DNA from: Rhinopithecus roxellana
Lineage: Eukaryota > Chordata > Mammalia > Primates > Cercopithecidae
Direction: 5' to 3'
DNA length: 64,000 nucleotides
Assembly (NCBI RefSeq): GCF_007565055.1
Contig: NC_044553.1
Coordinates: forward strand, 40,873,916-40,937,915
The notes under the pieces: generated by a model
Databases searched by the model: none
Seen by the model: the letters and a program-made list of their open reading frames with translations, nothing else
Told to the model about the DNA's origin: nothing
Position numbers and translations under genes: made by a program
In this document: positions 1-11,470 of the stretch, piece after piece
Layout: every line of letters starts with the position of its first letter
Position numbering within the stretch: the stretch's first letter is position 1

Positions 1-143
1 GCCATGATGAAATCCAGGAGACCTTTCCTGTTGTCCATTAGCTCTACTTTTATGAAGCATTGGTTCCTCCTGACCACCACCCTCACCTCCAGGTACTTCC
101 AACAGCACAATGGGAGACTGAGAAGAACACACAACTTGATGAA

Positions 144-588
144 TGTATTAGTCTGTTTTCACACTGCTGATAAAGACATACCTGAGACTGGGCAATTTAC
201 AAAAGAAAGAAGTTTAATGGACTTACAGTTCTATATGGCTGGGGAGGCCTCCCGATCATGGTGGAAGGCAAGGAGGAGCAAATCACATCTTATCTGGATG
301 GCAGCAGGAAAAGAGAGAGGTTGGGCAGGGAAACTCCCCTATTTAAAACCATCATATCTTGTGAGACTAACTCACTTTCACGAGAATAGCACGGGAAAGA
401 ACAGCATCATGATTCAATTATCAACCACTGGGTTCTTGTGAGACTAACTCACTTTCACGAGAGTAGCACAGGAAAGAACAGCATCATGATTCAATTATCA
501 ACCACTGGGTTCTTCCCACAACATGTGGAATTGTGGGAGATACAATTCAAGATGAGATTTGGATGGGGACACAGCCAAAACCACATCA
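144..588 (-). mobile_element. MaLR LTR (THE1/MST type), with internal duplication
   Basis: In reverse orientation it begins TGTATTAGTCTGTTTTCACA and ends with the complement of the LTR start (GGACACAGCCAAAACCACATCA). It lies in WDR72 intron 2, in the same orientation as the gene. Length is inflated by a 77-bp tandem duplication at 361-514, described separately. Confidence 0.85.
361..514. repeat. 77-bp tandem duplication (2 copies)
   Basis: Copy 1 is 361-437 and copy 2 is 438-514. Both start GTGAGACTAACTCACTTTCA and end CACTGGGTTCTT. I count two differences between copies (GAATAGCACGGG versus GAGTAGCACAGG). It lies inside the MaLR LTR and is not part of the usual LTR layout. Confidence 0.9.
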
Positions 589-599
589 GTGAACATCTA

Positions 600-780
600 C
601 TATATTCCAGACAAAAACACAATCACAGGGCAGTGTTTAAATCCCCATTTCACAGGTGAGGAAATTGAAGCTCAAAGAATGTAAGTCCTTTGCCCAGTAT
701 CACAGAGTTGGTAAATATCAGGGCTGGCACTTGACTCAGATCTCCATTCTTTTTCTCCACACATTGCTCTTCTTCATTTT
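600..780 (-). repeat. MIR SINE fragment
   Basis: The stretch CCATTTCACAGGTGAGGAAA, followed by GCCCAGTATCACAGAG and GGCTGGCACTTGA, is the reverse complement of the MIR core and tail. It is old and diverged. Confidence 0.6.
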
Positions 781-1440
781 GTTGTTTCCTTCTGAGTGTT
801 AGACAGGCGGAAGAGCAGAACATAGCAATACTAAGGGAGTCTATCTGAGAGGATACTCACCTCACCTTTCTCTATGCTTAAAGGTGTGAAGAAAACCAGC
901 AATCAATACCAGAAAACCCAAGTAAGGAATTTGCTGGCATGGGATTTGGAGAAGCTCCTCACTGGTAGACTTTACAAAATTTTGGGGAAACTAGAGGGCT
1001 ATGGGAGTCAGACTTTGGACTCGAAGACAGAATGTATAACCTAGGCATGCAGTGAGAAGCCCAAGAGAGGGAGACACTTATTCTCTAGGTCCCCTGCACC
1101 CTGCCATCCCACTGCACATGGTCAAGGAAAGATGAGGCACATCTTCAATCCCCTATTGAATACTTGGACACTCTGAGATATGCAGAATTTACACCACCTT
1201 TTCCCCTCCCCATTCCTATTCTCCAATCCCTTTTATCCCATATGCAAATGAATAATACCATCATTCTACCAGTCCCACCCAGCTCCCAAACCCCAAATCT
1301 GGGAAAGATCCTTGGCTGTTCTTGCTCCCTTACCCTACATCCAATCAGTTTCTCAGTTCTGTCCATTCTGTCTTCTTAATGTCTTTCCAGTTTTCATCTC
1401 TGCTTCATCCTCACTGCCACTGATTTGGTTTATCCTCAAA
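781..1440. other. Unique intronic sequence
   Basis: I see no gene, repeat family or splice-supported exon here. Short frames on both strands around 1145-1379 show no protein family signature. Confidence 0.5.
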
Positions 1441-1451
1441 ACCTTTCTTGA

Positions 1452-1750
1452 GGCCGGGCGCGGTGGCTCAAGCCTGTAATCCCAGCACTTTGGGAGGCCG
1501 AGACGGGCGGATCACGAGGTCAGGAGATCGAGACCATCCTGGCTAACACGGTGAAACCCCGTCTCTACTAAAAAAATACAAAAAACTAGCCGGGCGAGGT
1601 GGCGGGCGCCTGTAGTCCCAGCTACTCGGGAGGCTGAGGCAGGAGAATGGCGTGAACCCGGGAGGCGGAGCTTGCAGTGAGCTGAGATCTGGCCACTGCA
1701 CTCCAGCCTGGGCGACAGAGCGAGACTCCGTCTCAAAAAAAAAAAAAAAA
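1452..1750 (+). mobile_element. Young AluY, AluYRa-like (Old World monkey)
   Basis: A full-length Alu starting GGCCGGGCGCGGTGGCTCAA and ending in a poly(A) tail. It is flanked by the target-site duplication ACCTTTCTTGA (1441-1451 and 1750-1760). The bases GCGAGGTGG (near 1595) and GAGATCTGGCCACTGC (near 1684) fit the cercopithecine AluYR lineage. It is the least diverged Alu in the window. Confidence 0.9.
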
Positions 1751-1769
1751 CCTTTCTTGAATAAGTTAC

Positions 1770-2232
1770 AGTAGAAGTCTGATAGCCATAGTCCCTGTCC
1801 CTGATGTCATCTCCCCCTCTCTCCAATATGCCCTTCACATTGCTAGCAAGTGATCTTCTAAAACCCAGATACAATTAAATAGTATTATGCCATCTTACAT
1901 AAAATATCCTCTAAAGCCCTCAAAATCGCCACTGCTTTTACTTATCTTGTGCTGTTAGCTCTATCTAGTGAAAAAACAAAACAAAATTTATAAACCCTTC
2001 AACCTGTGGAATTCCATGCTGGACTCATCCTGTCCTTTCCAGATGAGCCTGTCACCTCTAATTCACTATGTATGCTCCAGGTCTACTCAACTACTTTTGC
2101 CATTTCCCTTAAGGCAAAATGCTCACGTCTTTCACACACACTTGTCATTCCCTGTGTCTGCAAACTAACCTTCAATTCCTGTGCATTCTTTAGAACTCAG
2201 CTCAAGCATCACTCTCAGAAAGGCTTTCCATT
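1770..2232 (+). repeat. L2 LINE 3' fragment
   Basis: The sequence resembles the L2 ORF2 end: CATGCTGGACTCATCCTGTC, then ...CAACTACTTTTGCCATTTCC and CTCAAGCATCACTCTCAGAA. The order fits recalled L2 sequence, but it is strongly diverged. Confidence 0.55.
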
Positions 2233-2815
2233 CAAAACCATAACAAGATACCACTTCACACCCATTAGAATGACTATTACAAAAAAAAAAAAAAAGTAAC
2301 TAGCACTGGTGAGGATACAGGGAAACTGGTTGCTCTGTGCACTGCAGATGGGAATGCAAAGTGTGCAGCCACCATAGGAGTGCCTCAAAAAATTTACAAT
2401 AGAATTACCACCCCATAAGTATGTACAATTATGTGTCAATTAAAAATAATTTCAAAAATAGAATTACTATATGAACCAGGAATTCCACTTCTCAGTATGT
2501 ACCCAATAGTTGAAAGCAAGGATACAGCTACATGTGCACCCATGTATATAGCAGCATCATTCACAACAGCCAAAAGGTGGAAGCAACCCATGTATGTATC
2601 TGTAGATGAACAGATAAAGACAATGTGGTATACACATACAGTGGACTATTATTCAAACTTCAAAAGAAAGGAAATACTGTCATATGCTCCAGCATGAATG
2701 AACCTTGAAGACATTATACTACATAGCCAATCACAAACAGACTAATACTGTATGATTCCACTGTACAGGAGGTATGTAGAATAGTCAAATTCATAGAGAT
2801 GGAAAGTGTCTCAGT
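2233..2815 (+). repeat. L1 (L1M-type) 3' ORF2/UTR fragment
   Basis: Diagnostic L1 text includes AGATACCACTTCACACCCAT, AGCAGCATCATTCACAACAG and GTGGTATACACATACAGTGG. A 15-A run sits at 2280-2295 and a short duplicated or inserted segment around 2395-2460. The element is non-coding through many stops. Confidence 0.8.
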
Positions 2816-3589
2816 GCCTTACAACTTCCTGTTTACAAATCTGTCTCCCACACTGGACTCCGAGAGACTTGGAGGAGGATTTGTGCCTAGAACAAAAAGT
2901 ACCTGTGTAGTTTCCCAAATGACAGCGCAAATAAGTGTCCCTGGTTTGTCTTTCCATTTTGCATGGTGGCAAGCGAGTGTTTAAGACCACAGAACCTGAT
3001 GTATTCTCTTACCTATGTACTTTTGGAGGGGGAAAGAACTTTCCAAATTTAATATGAAGAGAAAATAAATGGCTCCCTGTTCACTTTACAACCTCCCATG
3101 CCCGAGTTCCTTCTCTTCTTCCTACCATCCTCTCCCTGAGATGCTGCCCTACAGTGACTCAGTCACCCATATAGTTATGTCCTTTTTACAGTCTCTTGTG
3201 TCCTCAAGGACTCCTTTTTTTCTATCCTTACCCAAATCATTCCTTTATATACACATTTTTAAACAAAAATAAAATTAAACCACGAAGCATTAACCCATTA
3301 AACTACTCACTTGACCACCTTATGGATAACAAGAGGACTTGTTGAGAACTGAAAAATGCCCTTGATTTTTTTTCAGTCTGGAGTTTTTCCTACTAATAGT
3401 TGATCAGTTGCAATGTGGGGGCGAGATTCATGGGAAAATAAGAGATGCTGTTTATTCAATCTGGCTCTATGGTTAGCCATAGAAAACGTTCAGGAAAATC
3501 TTTACATGGAGTATCTCACATTCATACTAAGCAATAACTTGTTTGTGTAATTAACTTTTGCACAATGTCCTCACAGTGAATTTCAAAAA
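2816..3589. other. Intronic sequence, no gene seen
   Basis: The region is diverged, with a possible L2-like pyrimidine-rich stretch near 3080-3260. I recognise nothing else. Confidence 0.4.
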
Positions 3590-3850
3590 CACAAAGCTGA
3601 TCCCATCCCCAACTTAAATCTCCTCAATAGCTCTCGAGAATTCAATATAAATTCCTTCACTTGTCATCTAAACTTCTCCAGGCCCGTCTTCCCCTCTGGA
3701 CTTACCTCTCTTTGATCCTTTTTCACACCTAGGTTAAGGCAACAGACAGCTCCTCCCTTTCCTCTAAGCACAGGCAGTCTCCTTAATGTAGAATAACTTT
3801 GCTTCTTCCACTCTCACCAATCTAATTCCTATTCCCAGCCCATATCTCTA
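3590..3850 (+). repeat. Possible L2 fragment
   Basis: The run of AACTTCTCCAGGCC, CTCTGGACTTACCTC and CTTTGCTTCTTCCACTCTC has the composition and order of diverged L2. This is a weak call. Confidence 0.35.
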
Positions 3851-3859
3851 TCCCTGGAT

Positions 3860-4078
3860 TTCTCTGTATCAGCACTCTTGGCATTTGGAATGGAAAAATT
3901 ATTTATTGTGAGGAATTGCCATGTGCACTATATGACATTTGTAGTATCTCCGGCTCCACCCACTACATGCCACCAGTATCTCTCGTCCTTCAATAGTTAC
4001 AACGAAAATGTGTGTAGATAGTAACAGATGTCTCTTGGGAGGAAAACTGCCCCCTGTAAGCACCACTACTCTGAATCC
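3860..4078 (-). mobile_element. MER20-like hAT-Charlie MITE
   Basis: The segment CTCTTGGCATTTGGAATGG, then CTCCACCCACTACATGCCAC, then TGTCTCTTGGGAGGAAAACT follows the reverse complement of the MER20 non-autonomous DNA transposon. It is about 220 bp, diverged and lacks coding capacity. Confidence 0.75.
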
Positions 4079-4099
4079 AAGCAGAGGACTTGCTCTTAA

Positions 4100-5448
4100 G
4101 AGATGCATGGCATAACTTCTCCACTGAATATGGAGTGCAGACCATTCCCTACTTACAGTACCTTATATCATAACTGTGCCACAGTAGCCCATTTTTTTCT
4201 GTACTGCATCGTAACTTCCTGGGCAGTCAGCACCAGGTCTTATCATTCACATTTGAACTTACGAATGAGTACCCACCATACCACACAATTTACAGCATGC
4301 AAACAACAAATGTATGCTAAACAAATGTTGAATAAATATTAGCAATGCCTTCATAAATATGAAGATGCTAGAATTCCAGATTTCTTAAGCTTATAGTAAC
4401 CTACATATTATTACACAACTATTCCACCCAGAAAATAATACACTTCAACATTGAAAATAAGTAAGACATTTTAGTCACCTAGAAGTCAGAGTTTAAACTA
4501 TAATAGAAAATTAATGTTTTAATTTTCAAAGGCGGCCACTATTTTTAAAGCACAACCGTTGCAATAATACCCATCCTTCCTTCAAGAACGTTCATTAACA
4601 TTGAGCTGAGCTGTCTGCTATGCAGTTCTTGGCAGTCCTGTAGTAGAACTGTTCAGTGATGGGAGATGTTAATTAATTATACTATAAAATAGAATTACAA
4701 TTAATTGTTAATTTAGGTTTTAAAGTGACAAACTTTAAAGGGTAAAAATAGTCTTTGATCTTTAAAAGGCTTCTTAATGAGGGCAGTATACTTTAACTAC
4801 ATCATTAGTTTAAATGTTCAAATTGGGTCTAGAGACTGCTAGAGTTAAGCAAATATCTATTCCGATATGTTAAATGTTTATGACTTGAGACAGGGACAAT
4901 TAATTGCTAATCAATGGGCCAAATCCTAGGTGAGGTCAGGTTCTGAAACAGAAGGATGACAATAGTAAATTGGATTTAGAGCATTTTGATGTGATCTGCA
5001 AAAATCACAGGCAGGCAGAGACTAAAAGAATAGCAAGCAGGCCAAACCAGTAGAAACACCCAGATAATTAAGATATTACTCATTTAGTTAATCGTGGCTT
5101 TCAAGGGTGCCCTTTGTTTAGATTAATGAGCCATAATTTTTAGAATTATACTTACATGCCTGTAGTTCAGTTACTTAAACATATAATTCAGGATACAAAA
5201 TAGTAAAACTCAGTATAGCTTAAAGGATGATAACACTTAGCTGGTAGCTAAGATTAGCAATATTCATAATATAATTATCAAACATGATCTTGATCAATCA
5301 TATAATACTTTATTTTCTCAAAATTCAGAAGTAAAATCAATTTATTACTTTAATAAGCATCTTTTTAACAATCATGCAAATCTTCCACTGTCATTGCAGA
5401 CAGAAAATGCAAGTTGTGCCTATTTTGTGAGTGGTGTCTGTCTCAGTA
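4100..5448. other. AT-rich intronic sequence beside WDR72 coding exon
   Basis: A weak L2-like tail (AAATGTTGAATAAATATTAG) lies near 4322-4342. The remainder, 4350-5448, is AT-rich. I recognise no repeat or gene in it. Confidence 0.4.
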
Positions 5449-5466
5449 TCAGTAGCTTTCACTAAC

Positions 5467-5631
5467 CTTTAGTTCATGTGAGAGATTCCACAGACAGAGC
5501 TGACCCTCTTGACTTCCAGTCACAATTGTTCGCTGGTCATCAGTGATCATGATGGCAGTGATGCTGTGGGGAGGGGCCTTCTGTCCCCAGAGTGCCACTG
5601 CCTGCAGGGAAGTCCTCATTTTGGGCGAATC
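5467..5631 (-). CDS. WDR72: WDR72 first coding exon (partial gene)
   Basis: Seen: the minus strand has a pyrimidine-rich tract ending TTTGTATTTTCAG, then exon bases from 5631, twelve untranslated bases, and an ATG at 5619-5617 with A at -3. The open frame gives 51 residues beginning MRTSLQAVALWGQKAPPHSI and ending NLSHELK. It then meets a donor (AAAG/GTTAGT, exon ends 5467) in phase 0. Residues about 17-46 form the start of a first WD40 blade, ending GSQEGQLCLWNL. Known: WDR72 is a long WD-repeat protein, paralogous to WDR7 (rabconnectin-3 beta). It is implicated in vesicle trafficking and acidification in ameloblasts and kidney; loss causes hypomaturation amelogenesis imperfecta and distal renal tubular acidosis. 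The peptide matches the WDR72 N-terminus as I recall it; WDR7 differs at many of these positions. Later exons lie beyond position 1. In-frame residues past the donor (VSESY) are intron read-through. Confidence 0.95.
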
Positions 5632-5639
5632 CTGAAAAT

Positions 5640-7456
5640 ACAAAGAATGAAAGAAGCATACATGGTCACCTTTTTGAAATTTGCGGAAACTGATAATATT
5701 ACAAAGCGGATTTATGATGACCCAAACTTCAATGACGTGTTCTCCCAGGGCTATGGAAAAGGGTGCTTCCCCATCAGTTAGAAGAGAAAGTAGTCATCAG
5801 ACACTGAAATTACCATGCATGCTGCGAATTCATCAAAAAAGAATGAATTATCTTTTAATTCCTTATTATCGATGAAGAGAAAGAAAGGAACAGTCTATTC
5901 ACTTCACACCCAGCTCTTCCTATGGCTACATCTAACTTGCTACAAAGTCCTGCTGGGTCTCTCAAGCAGCATACAGCTGTCTACATGGTATAATTTGAAG
6001 TCAGCTTTGCAAGCTCTCTCTCCCTAGAAATGTTTCCTCATCTAGGTAATAAATACCTGAAATTGGTGAATTTGTTATTAAAAAAATAAATCTTTTCCAT
6101 AAAAACAGTGTTTCCTAGTCTTCAAAGATTCATGTATGACTGTCATGATTTCTGCCATATTCTATTTTAGTAATAATTTTTATTTTACCTATTTTTATAC
6201 TTGGTATCTTCCTGAACAATAATCTTTACGAAATTACTACATTCTTATGTTAGTTGCAAGGGTTAAAATGAATACGTAAGTATAAATAAATGTTGCCTAT
6301 GACCACCCAAAGTATCACTCAGTGATGTGTGCATTACATTTTGTGAAACACTGAGTTAAATATTCTCCCCAAATGGTCATTCGTTCCTGAAACACAAACA
6401 ATTTTGGGAGGCAATTTAGCTTTATATATTTAATCCCATTAAAAATATCAAAAAGAGAGGAGAAAAGGGCCAAGCATACTTCCCACATTGCTTTGAGAAA
6501 GTCAAGAAAATGACAGCCTTCTGTCCTACAGGATTTCTGTTGCTAAGCCACCAAAAGGGTAAATACCAATATAAATTTTTAAAACTTATGATACATGTTG
6601 TTTCTAATGTTCAATTATATATGTCTACACACACAAATATACATAAACATGGGTGTGCACTGACACTATGAACACAAATTTTCCTTGTAGTTCCATTGTC
6701 TGGAATTCAGTATCTAGTTCCCCATTTTCACTTCTTAGGTCAATATGTTAGTCTATCTAGTCTATGATACACTTGCATTATTCTAACTGCCATATGCAGG
6801 CACCACGAGGCCAAAGTTTCTATAGGAAATGTTCTGAGCATTGTAATTCTGAATGCCAGGATTATACATATTAATCATACAACAAAGCTAACCAGAGAGT
6901 TTTGATTTCAATAATATTGTAACCAGAACATGGACCTTCTTCTGCTTCAAACACAGAGAAAAATGCATTATACCTATTTTTAAGTTGCTGCTTCATGACC
7001 AAGCTTATAAATAAGTCTAGAAAATCCCAAGCAGTGAAACACTAAGAGAAACCTGAAAACCGATACAATAAGTATTGGAACTAAATTAGTATGTGGCTTT
7101 TTTGGCTAGGAGTTTGCAATGTTAATCCCTATATAAGGATAGGAAGCAAAGCTCTCAGAAGTGGCCTTGCTCAATGAAAGGGGAACAGAAAAACTACCCC
7201 AGGAAGATAAGAAAGTGTATTTCCAAATCTCCCAAGAAAAATCTGTCAAGCCTGAAGTACAAATGGGTTGGGAGTTTTAAAATAAAAAAGTATTACAGAT
7301 AATTCCAGAAAGGATTTCTTCACATGGGGATTCTGGAATTATACATAATATTTTATTAATAATTATACATACAAAATTGTTTCCAGTTCAATGATACTGT
7401 TGGGAGGCTTGTGAGAAACACTACAGACCTATTTGAATATCTAAATTTTTTTCACA
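5640..7456. other. Intron 1 sequence upstream of coding exon
   Basis: This holds the acceptor's pyrimidine tract (about 5634-5660), then AT-rich unique sequence. No second 5' exon, RNA gene or clear transposon was recognised. Confidence 0.4.
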
Positions 7457-7475
7457 GACCATGGCAAATGTTAAT

Positions 7476-7766
7476 GGCTAGGCTCAGTGTCTCAGGCCTG
7501 TAATCACAGCACTTTGGGAAGCCGAGGTGAGTGGAGCACTTGAGCCCAGGAGTTCGGGACCAGCCTGACCAACATGGTGAAACTCCCTCTCTACTAAAAA
7601 TACAAAAATTAGCCAGGCATGGTGGCGCACACTGGTAATCCCACCTCGGGAGGCTGAGGTGGGGAAATCGCTTGAACCTAGGAGGTGGAGGTTGCAGTGA
7701 GCTGAGATTGCGCCACTGCACTCCAGCCTGGGCTACAGAGCAAGACAGGGGGGAAAAAAAAAAAAA
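7476..7766 (+). mobile_element. Alu (older, S/J-like)
   Basis: A full-length, mutated Alu ending in poly(A). Flanks AGACCATGGCAAATGTTAA and AGACCATGACAAGTATTAA form an imperfect target-site duplication. Confidence 0.9.
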
Positions 7767-7784
7767 GACCATGACAAGTATTAA

Positions 7785-8078
7785 GAAGAATGTACAGCAA
7801 CCGGAACTCAGACATTGATGGTAGGAATGTACAATGGAAAACAGTTTGGCAGAAAGAGGTCAGTGATTGCTCAGGGAAAGAAAGAACAGAGAAGAGTGAG
7901 ATTACAATGGGGAGTAAGAAAACTTTTGAAGGTGGTAGATAAGTTCATTAATTTAATTATGGTAATGGTTTCGTGAGTGTATACATATATCAAAACTTAA
8001 TGAAATTTTATACTATAAATGCATTTATGTAGACACACAAATATTGTGTGTGTCAATTACACTTCAATAAAGTTGTTG
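7785..8078 (+). repeat. L1M 3'-end fragment
   Basis: It contains GGAAAACAGTTTGGCAGAAA, ATCAAAACTTAATGAAATTT and TCAATTACACTTCAATAAAG, in the order of an old L1 3' UTR. It is internally deleted. Confidence 0.75.
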
Positions 8079-8689
8079 AATGTTTTACTTAAGGCATTCT
8101 GAAAGACACTCTCACTATCGAGAGTGAATGGGATTTCTGTAAAACAAGTAGCCCCAGTAGCAAATAATCTTACAATAAAAAATTACAAAACATTCAAGAT
8201 AAACCATGAGCAAACAGAAAGATTAGTACCCCAGGAACTAATAATAAGTGAACAATCTAAAACATACTTCAAAAGAAGAACAAATAATAAATTATTATAA
8301 ATCAATAAATAGACAACAGATGAAATTAAAAACCCAAAGAAAAAAAGCCTACAAAAAGGTAGACTTTTAAAAGAAACAAATATTACTTCTAGAAATAAAA
8401 CATAATCGTTAAAATATAACAAATCTCAAAAGGACAAGTCAGAATAGACTCAAGTGAAGGGAGAATAATTAACTTCAATACAATTTTCAGGAAATGTCCC
8501 AGAATACAGCAAGAAGTCATTTTAAAAAAACCCTGAAAATGTTGAGTAAAAAGAATTCAGAGACATTAAGACTAATCAGAGATGTTAAGAGATATAAATG
8601 CTAAGTGAAAAGACCCCATATTTATCTAATATAAGCTCCCAAAATGATAGAACCTTTTCCCTTCTTTGCTAATTCACTCCTAAAGCCAT

Positions 8690-9330
8690 TGAGTATTAAC
8701 AGAACAGAGCAAGAGTAGAGTGTTGGAGTTCAAATAGTATGAGGAGGGTGTCAGGATAGGAAGACAGTGGAGTCAGAGCCCAGGGATGGTGAGTGAGGTG
8801 TCCAAATGTGGGGGCAGCTGCATGTGATGGGCAACCGCATGTGAGTTGCAGCCCCTAAGCAGGGTGAAGAGGAATAATGTATACAGGGCTGTATGGCACT
8901 GGGTATTGGAGCAGGAACAAGTGAGAAAGGAGCTCACATAATGAGGTTCGTCAACAAGGAGTGTCATGAGTCTACTAGCGGTGAGGACAGTGAAGGAAGT
9001 GGCCCTGCTGTGAGGAGCCAGAGCCTGGGCAGGGTAAGGAGGACGTCCATTTACAGTCATGGTCTGGCACAAAGTGTTGAAGCCCAAGGAGGATAGGAAG
9101 GCATGCATGCACACTGGAGGATGTTCAGCATCCTGAGAACACTGGTAGGATCAGAAAGGTTGTTGCCTGAAAGTGTAATCAGACATAGTAAAGGAATACA
9201 GGGGTAAACAGGATATTCACACATTAGGCAGCTGACAGGTCCACAAGGAGTGTTAAAGCCATAAAATGATCAGGAGGGCATCCACACAGGGGACAGGGCA
9301 GCACATTTACAGGAAATTGGTTACATAACA
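8690..9330. repeat. G-rich degenerate reiterated segment, unclassified
   Basis: Loosely repeated motifs of the GGAGGGTGTCAGGATAGGAA / GGAGGGCATCCACACAGGGG kind recur about every 150-200 bases. Composition is GC-richer than the flanks. It may be a diverged L1M 5' UTR, since an L1 body follows at about 9800, but I cannot assign it. Confidence 0.35.
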
Positions 9331-9487
9331 GACTGATCAAATAATTACTATATTGCTCATTTATAACAAGAACCAGATTTCTTACCGCTAGAAAAAAGAG
9401 TTAGAAATATGGAAAGGAAAAAACTTGAATGATCCCTATGATACTGGAGTCGAATTAGAGGAATTGGTGTAAAATAAAGGTAGATGT

Positions 9488-9489
<2 letters not shown>

Positions 9490-9522
<33 letters not shown>
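9490..9522. repeat. (AC)n microsatellite
   Basis: About 16 uninterrupted AC units, ending ACGCAG. Confidence 0.95.
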
Positions 9523-9525
<3 letters not shown>

Positions 9526-9799
9526 GACTTGCCATCTCTGTTGGCTGAAGTCCTGGGAGAAGCAACACTCCAATAGCAGTGAGCTTACGTAGCATCTCTA
9601 AATACTATTCTACACTAAAAAGGAATCAGGTTTTATTGGGAAACTGGTTGACTCCAGCCCTGGAGCAGGGAAACACAAGATGATACTGGACTAAATTGCT
9701 CTTAAAACAAGGAAGTGCTCAAAGAGTGAGGATATATCAAAGGGACACAGAAGTCTGCTTGAAGGAGCCCCCACCAGCCAAACCATGGACAATTTGAGC

Positions 9800-11022
9800 A
9801 TCAAAATAAATAATGCTAGCAACAGAATGAATAAATGGATTAAAGTTACTAGTTAAAAGACAAAAATTCTCAATTAGAATATGTTCTACTATATCTTACT
9901 TACAAAAGATTCCTAAAGTATTAACACAGAAAGGTTGAAAATAAACAGGTGAATAAGAATGTACCAGGCAAATGGTAATAAAAGAAAACTGACGTAATAT
10001 TGGACAAAATGGGCCTTAAAGCAAAACCACTGTTGGGGGGGGGGGGGTGATCACTATAGAATGATTAAATAAGTAGAGTCTCAAAATACATAAAATACAA
10101 TATTGCATAATTACTAGGAAAAGTTGATAAATTAACTATGACAGAGAGACATTTTACATGTCTCAATCAGTAATAAATAGATCAAGTAGACAAAAAAAAT
10201 TAAGGATATTAAATACTTGAACCACATAATTTGTATTAGTAACATCATGAAAATGTATGGATTCCTGCACCTAGAAATTAAATAAAAATACGTTTCAATG
10301 AAACCATGCATACAACATTTAAAAAGACATGACCCTGCTAGACCACAAAATAGGTCTCAAAACATCTAAAAGGATTAATACCATTTAGGAAACATTATCT
10401 GACCACAATCAATAAAAATCTGAAATTGCCTCCTTCCCCACTCCTGCAACATACATGTAACACAAAAGTTCGAAATATTCCCTGTCTGAATGTTTGGAAA
10501 CTAAAAAAAAATATTCTAAATGATCCCTGGGCTACCAAGAAAACATAATATAAATTCGATGTAGCTAAGACTCAAGAGTATGAAAACTTTGTGTAATAAA
10601 ACTTGCCAAATGTAGATTTTGTATTAAAAAAAATTACAGCCTTAAACACATACATACATACATTACTAAGAAAAAAGACAGCAAATTAATAAGTAAATAA
10701 CATACAAACTAAAATCTTATATAGAAGAAGAGCAGGATAAATACAAAGAATGCAAAAGGAAACAATGTAGACAAAACCATACATTATTATAAAAACAACA
10801 ACAGAAAAGAAATAATCTACAAATCAAACCCAGGTTGAAAAGAGACATAACATGAGGAAATCTATGGCAAGCTTGATAAGGAAGACCCTAAAAACATCAA
10901 AAATAATATACAGAGAAAATGAGTATAACTCAAATATCTTAAATGAGAATATTATTAACTTAATGTTAAAAATTTGGAAAGGTAAGTGAAATAATTCTTA
11001 TAGAAAATATAGATCACAAACC
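9800..11022 (+). repeat. Old L1 ORF2 remnant (5' part)
   Basis: Recognisable L1 text: ACAGAAAGGTTGAAAATAAA, GCAAATGGTAATAAAAGAAA, GACCACAATCAATAAAAATC and AAGAAGAGCAGGATAAA. It corresponds to the ORF2 endonuclease-to-RT linker region but is full of stops and frameshifts. It is interrupted by the Alu at 11023-11327. Confidence 0.75.
10035..10047. repeat. G13 homopolymer
   Basis: Thirteen consecutive G inside the L1 remnant. It is a likely site of length error or polymorphism. Confidence 0.9.
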
Positions 11023-11327
11023 TTTTTTTTTTTTTTGAGATGGAGTCTCATTCTTGTCACCTAGGCTGAAGTGCAATGGCGCGATCTCGGCTCACTGCAA
11101 CCTCCACTCCCGGGTTCAAGCGATTCTCCTGCTGCTGCCCCTGCCTCAGCCTCCCTAGTACTGGGATTACAGGCACCCACCACCATGCCCAGCTAATTTT
11201 TTATTTTTAGTAGTGACGGTGTTTCACCTTGTTGAAGAAGCTGGTCTTGAACTCCTGACCTCAGGTGATCTGCCCTCCACGCCTTCCAAAGTGCTGGGAT
11301 TACAGGCATGAGCCACTGTACCCAGCC
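11023..11327 (-). mobile_element. Alu (S-like), inserted in L1
   Basis: Reverse-oriented Alu starting with poly(T). Flanks AGAAAATATAGATCACAAA and AGAAAACATAGATTACTAAA are an imperfect target-site duplication, placing the Alu after the host L1. Confidence 0.9.
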
Positions 11328-11470
11328 AGAAAACATAGATTACTAAATCTGAGTGAACATGAAATAGAAACACAAATACCTGTAACCATTAAAATGGAAT
11401 AAAATATGTAAAATTATGCACATACACATTTATTTCAGCAAAAACTTCATATTAGGTGTAATCTTGGGGA
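11328..11470 (+). repeat. Old L1 ORF2 remnant (continuation)
   Basis: TACTAAATCTGAGTGAACAT and the following AAATACCTGTAACCATTAAA continue the L1 interrupted by the Alu. Confidence 0.55.

Larger units (their letters stand above)
1..5466 (-). other. WDR72: WDR72 intron 2 (5' part, incomplete)
   Basis: It begins at the GT donor 5466-5465 (GTTAGTG) and runs off the left end of the window. I looked on the minus strand for the next WDR72 exon, expected to continue with an ISAKELLFGH-like peptide, and saw none. The next exon is therefore presumed to lie outside. Confidence 0.7.

Noticed and set aside
4..659. 145- and 73-codon frames sharing a repeated peptide
   Set aside because: The repeated peptide is the 77-bp LTR duplication read in frame; not a gene.
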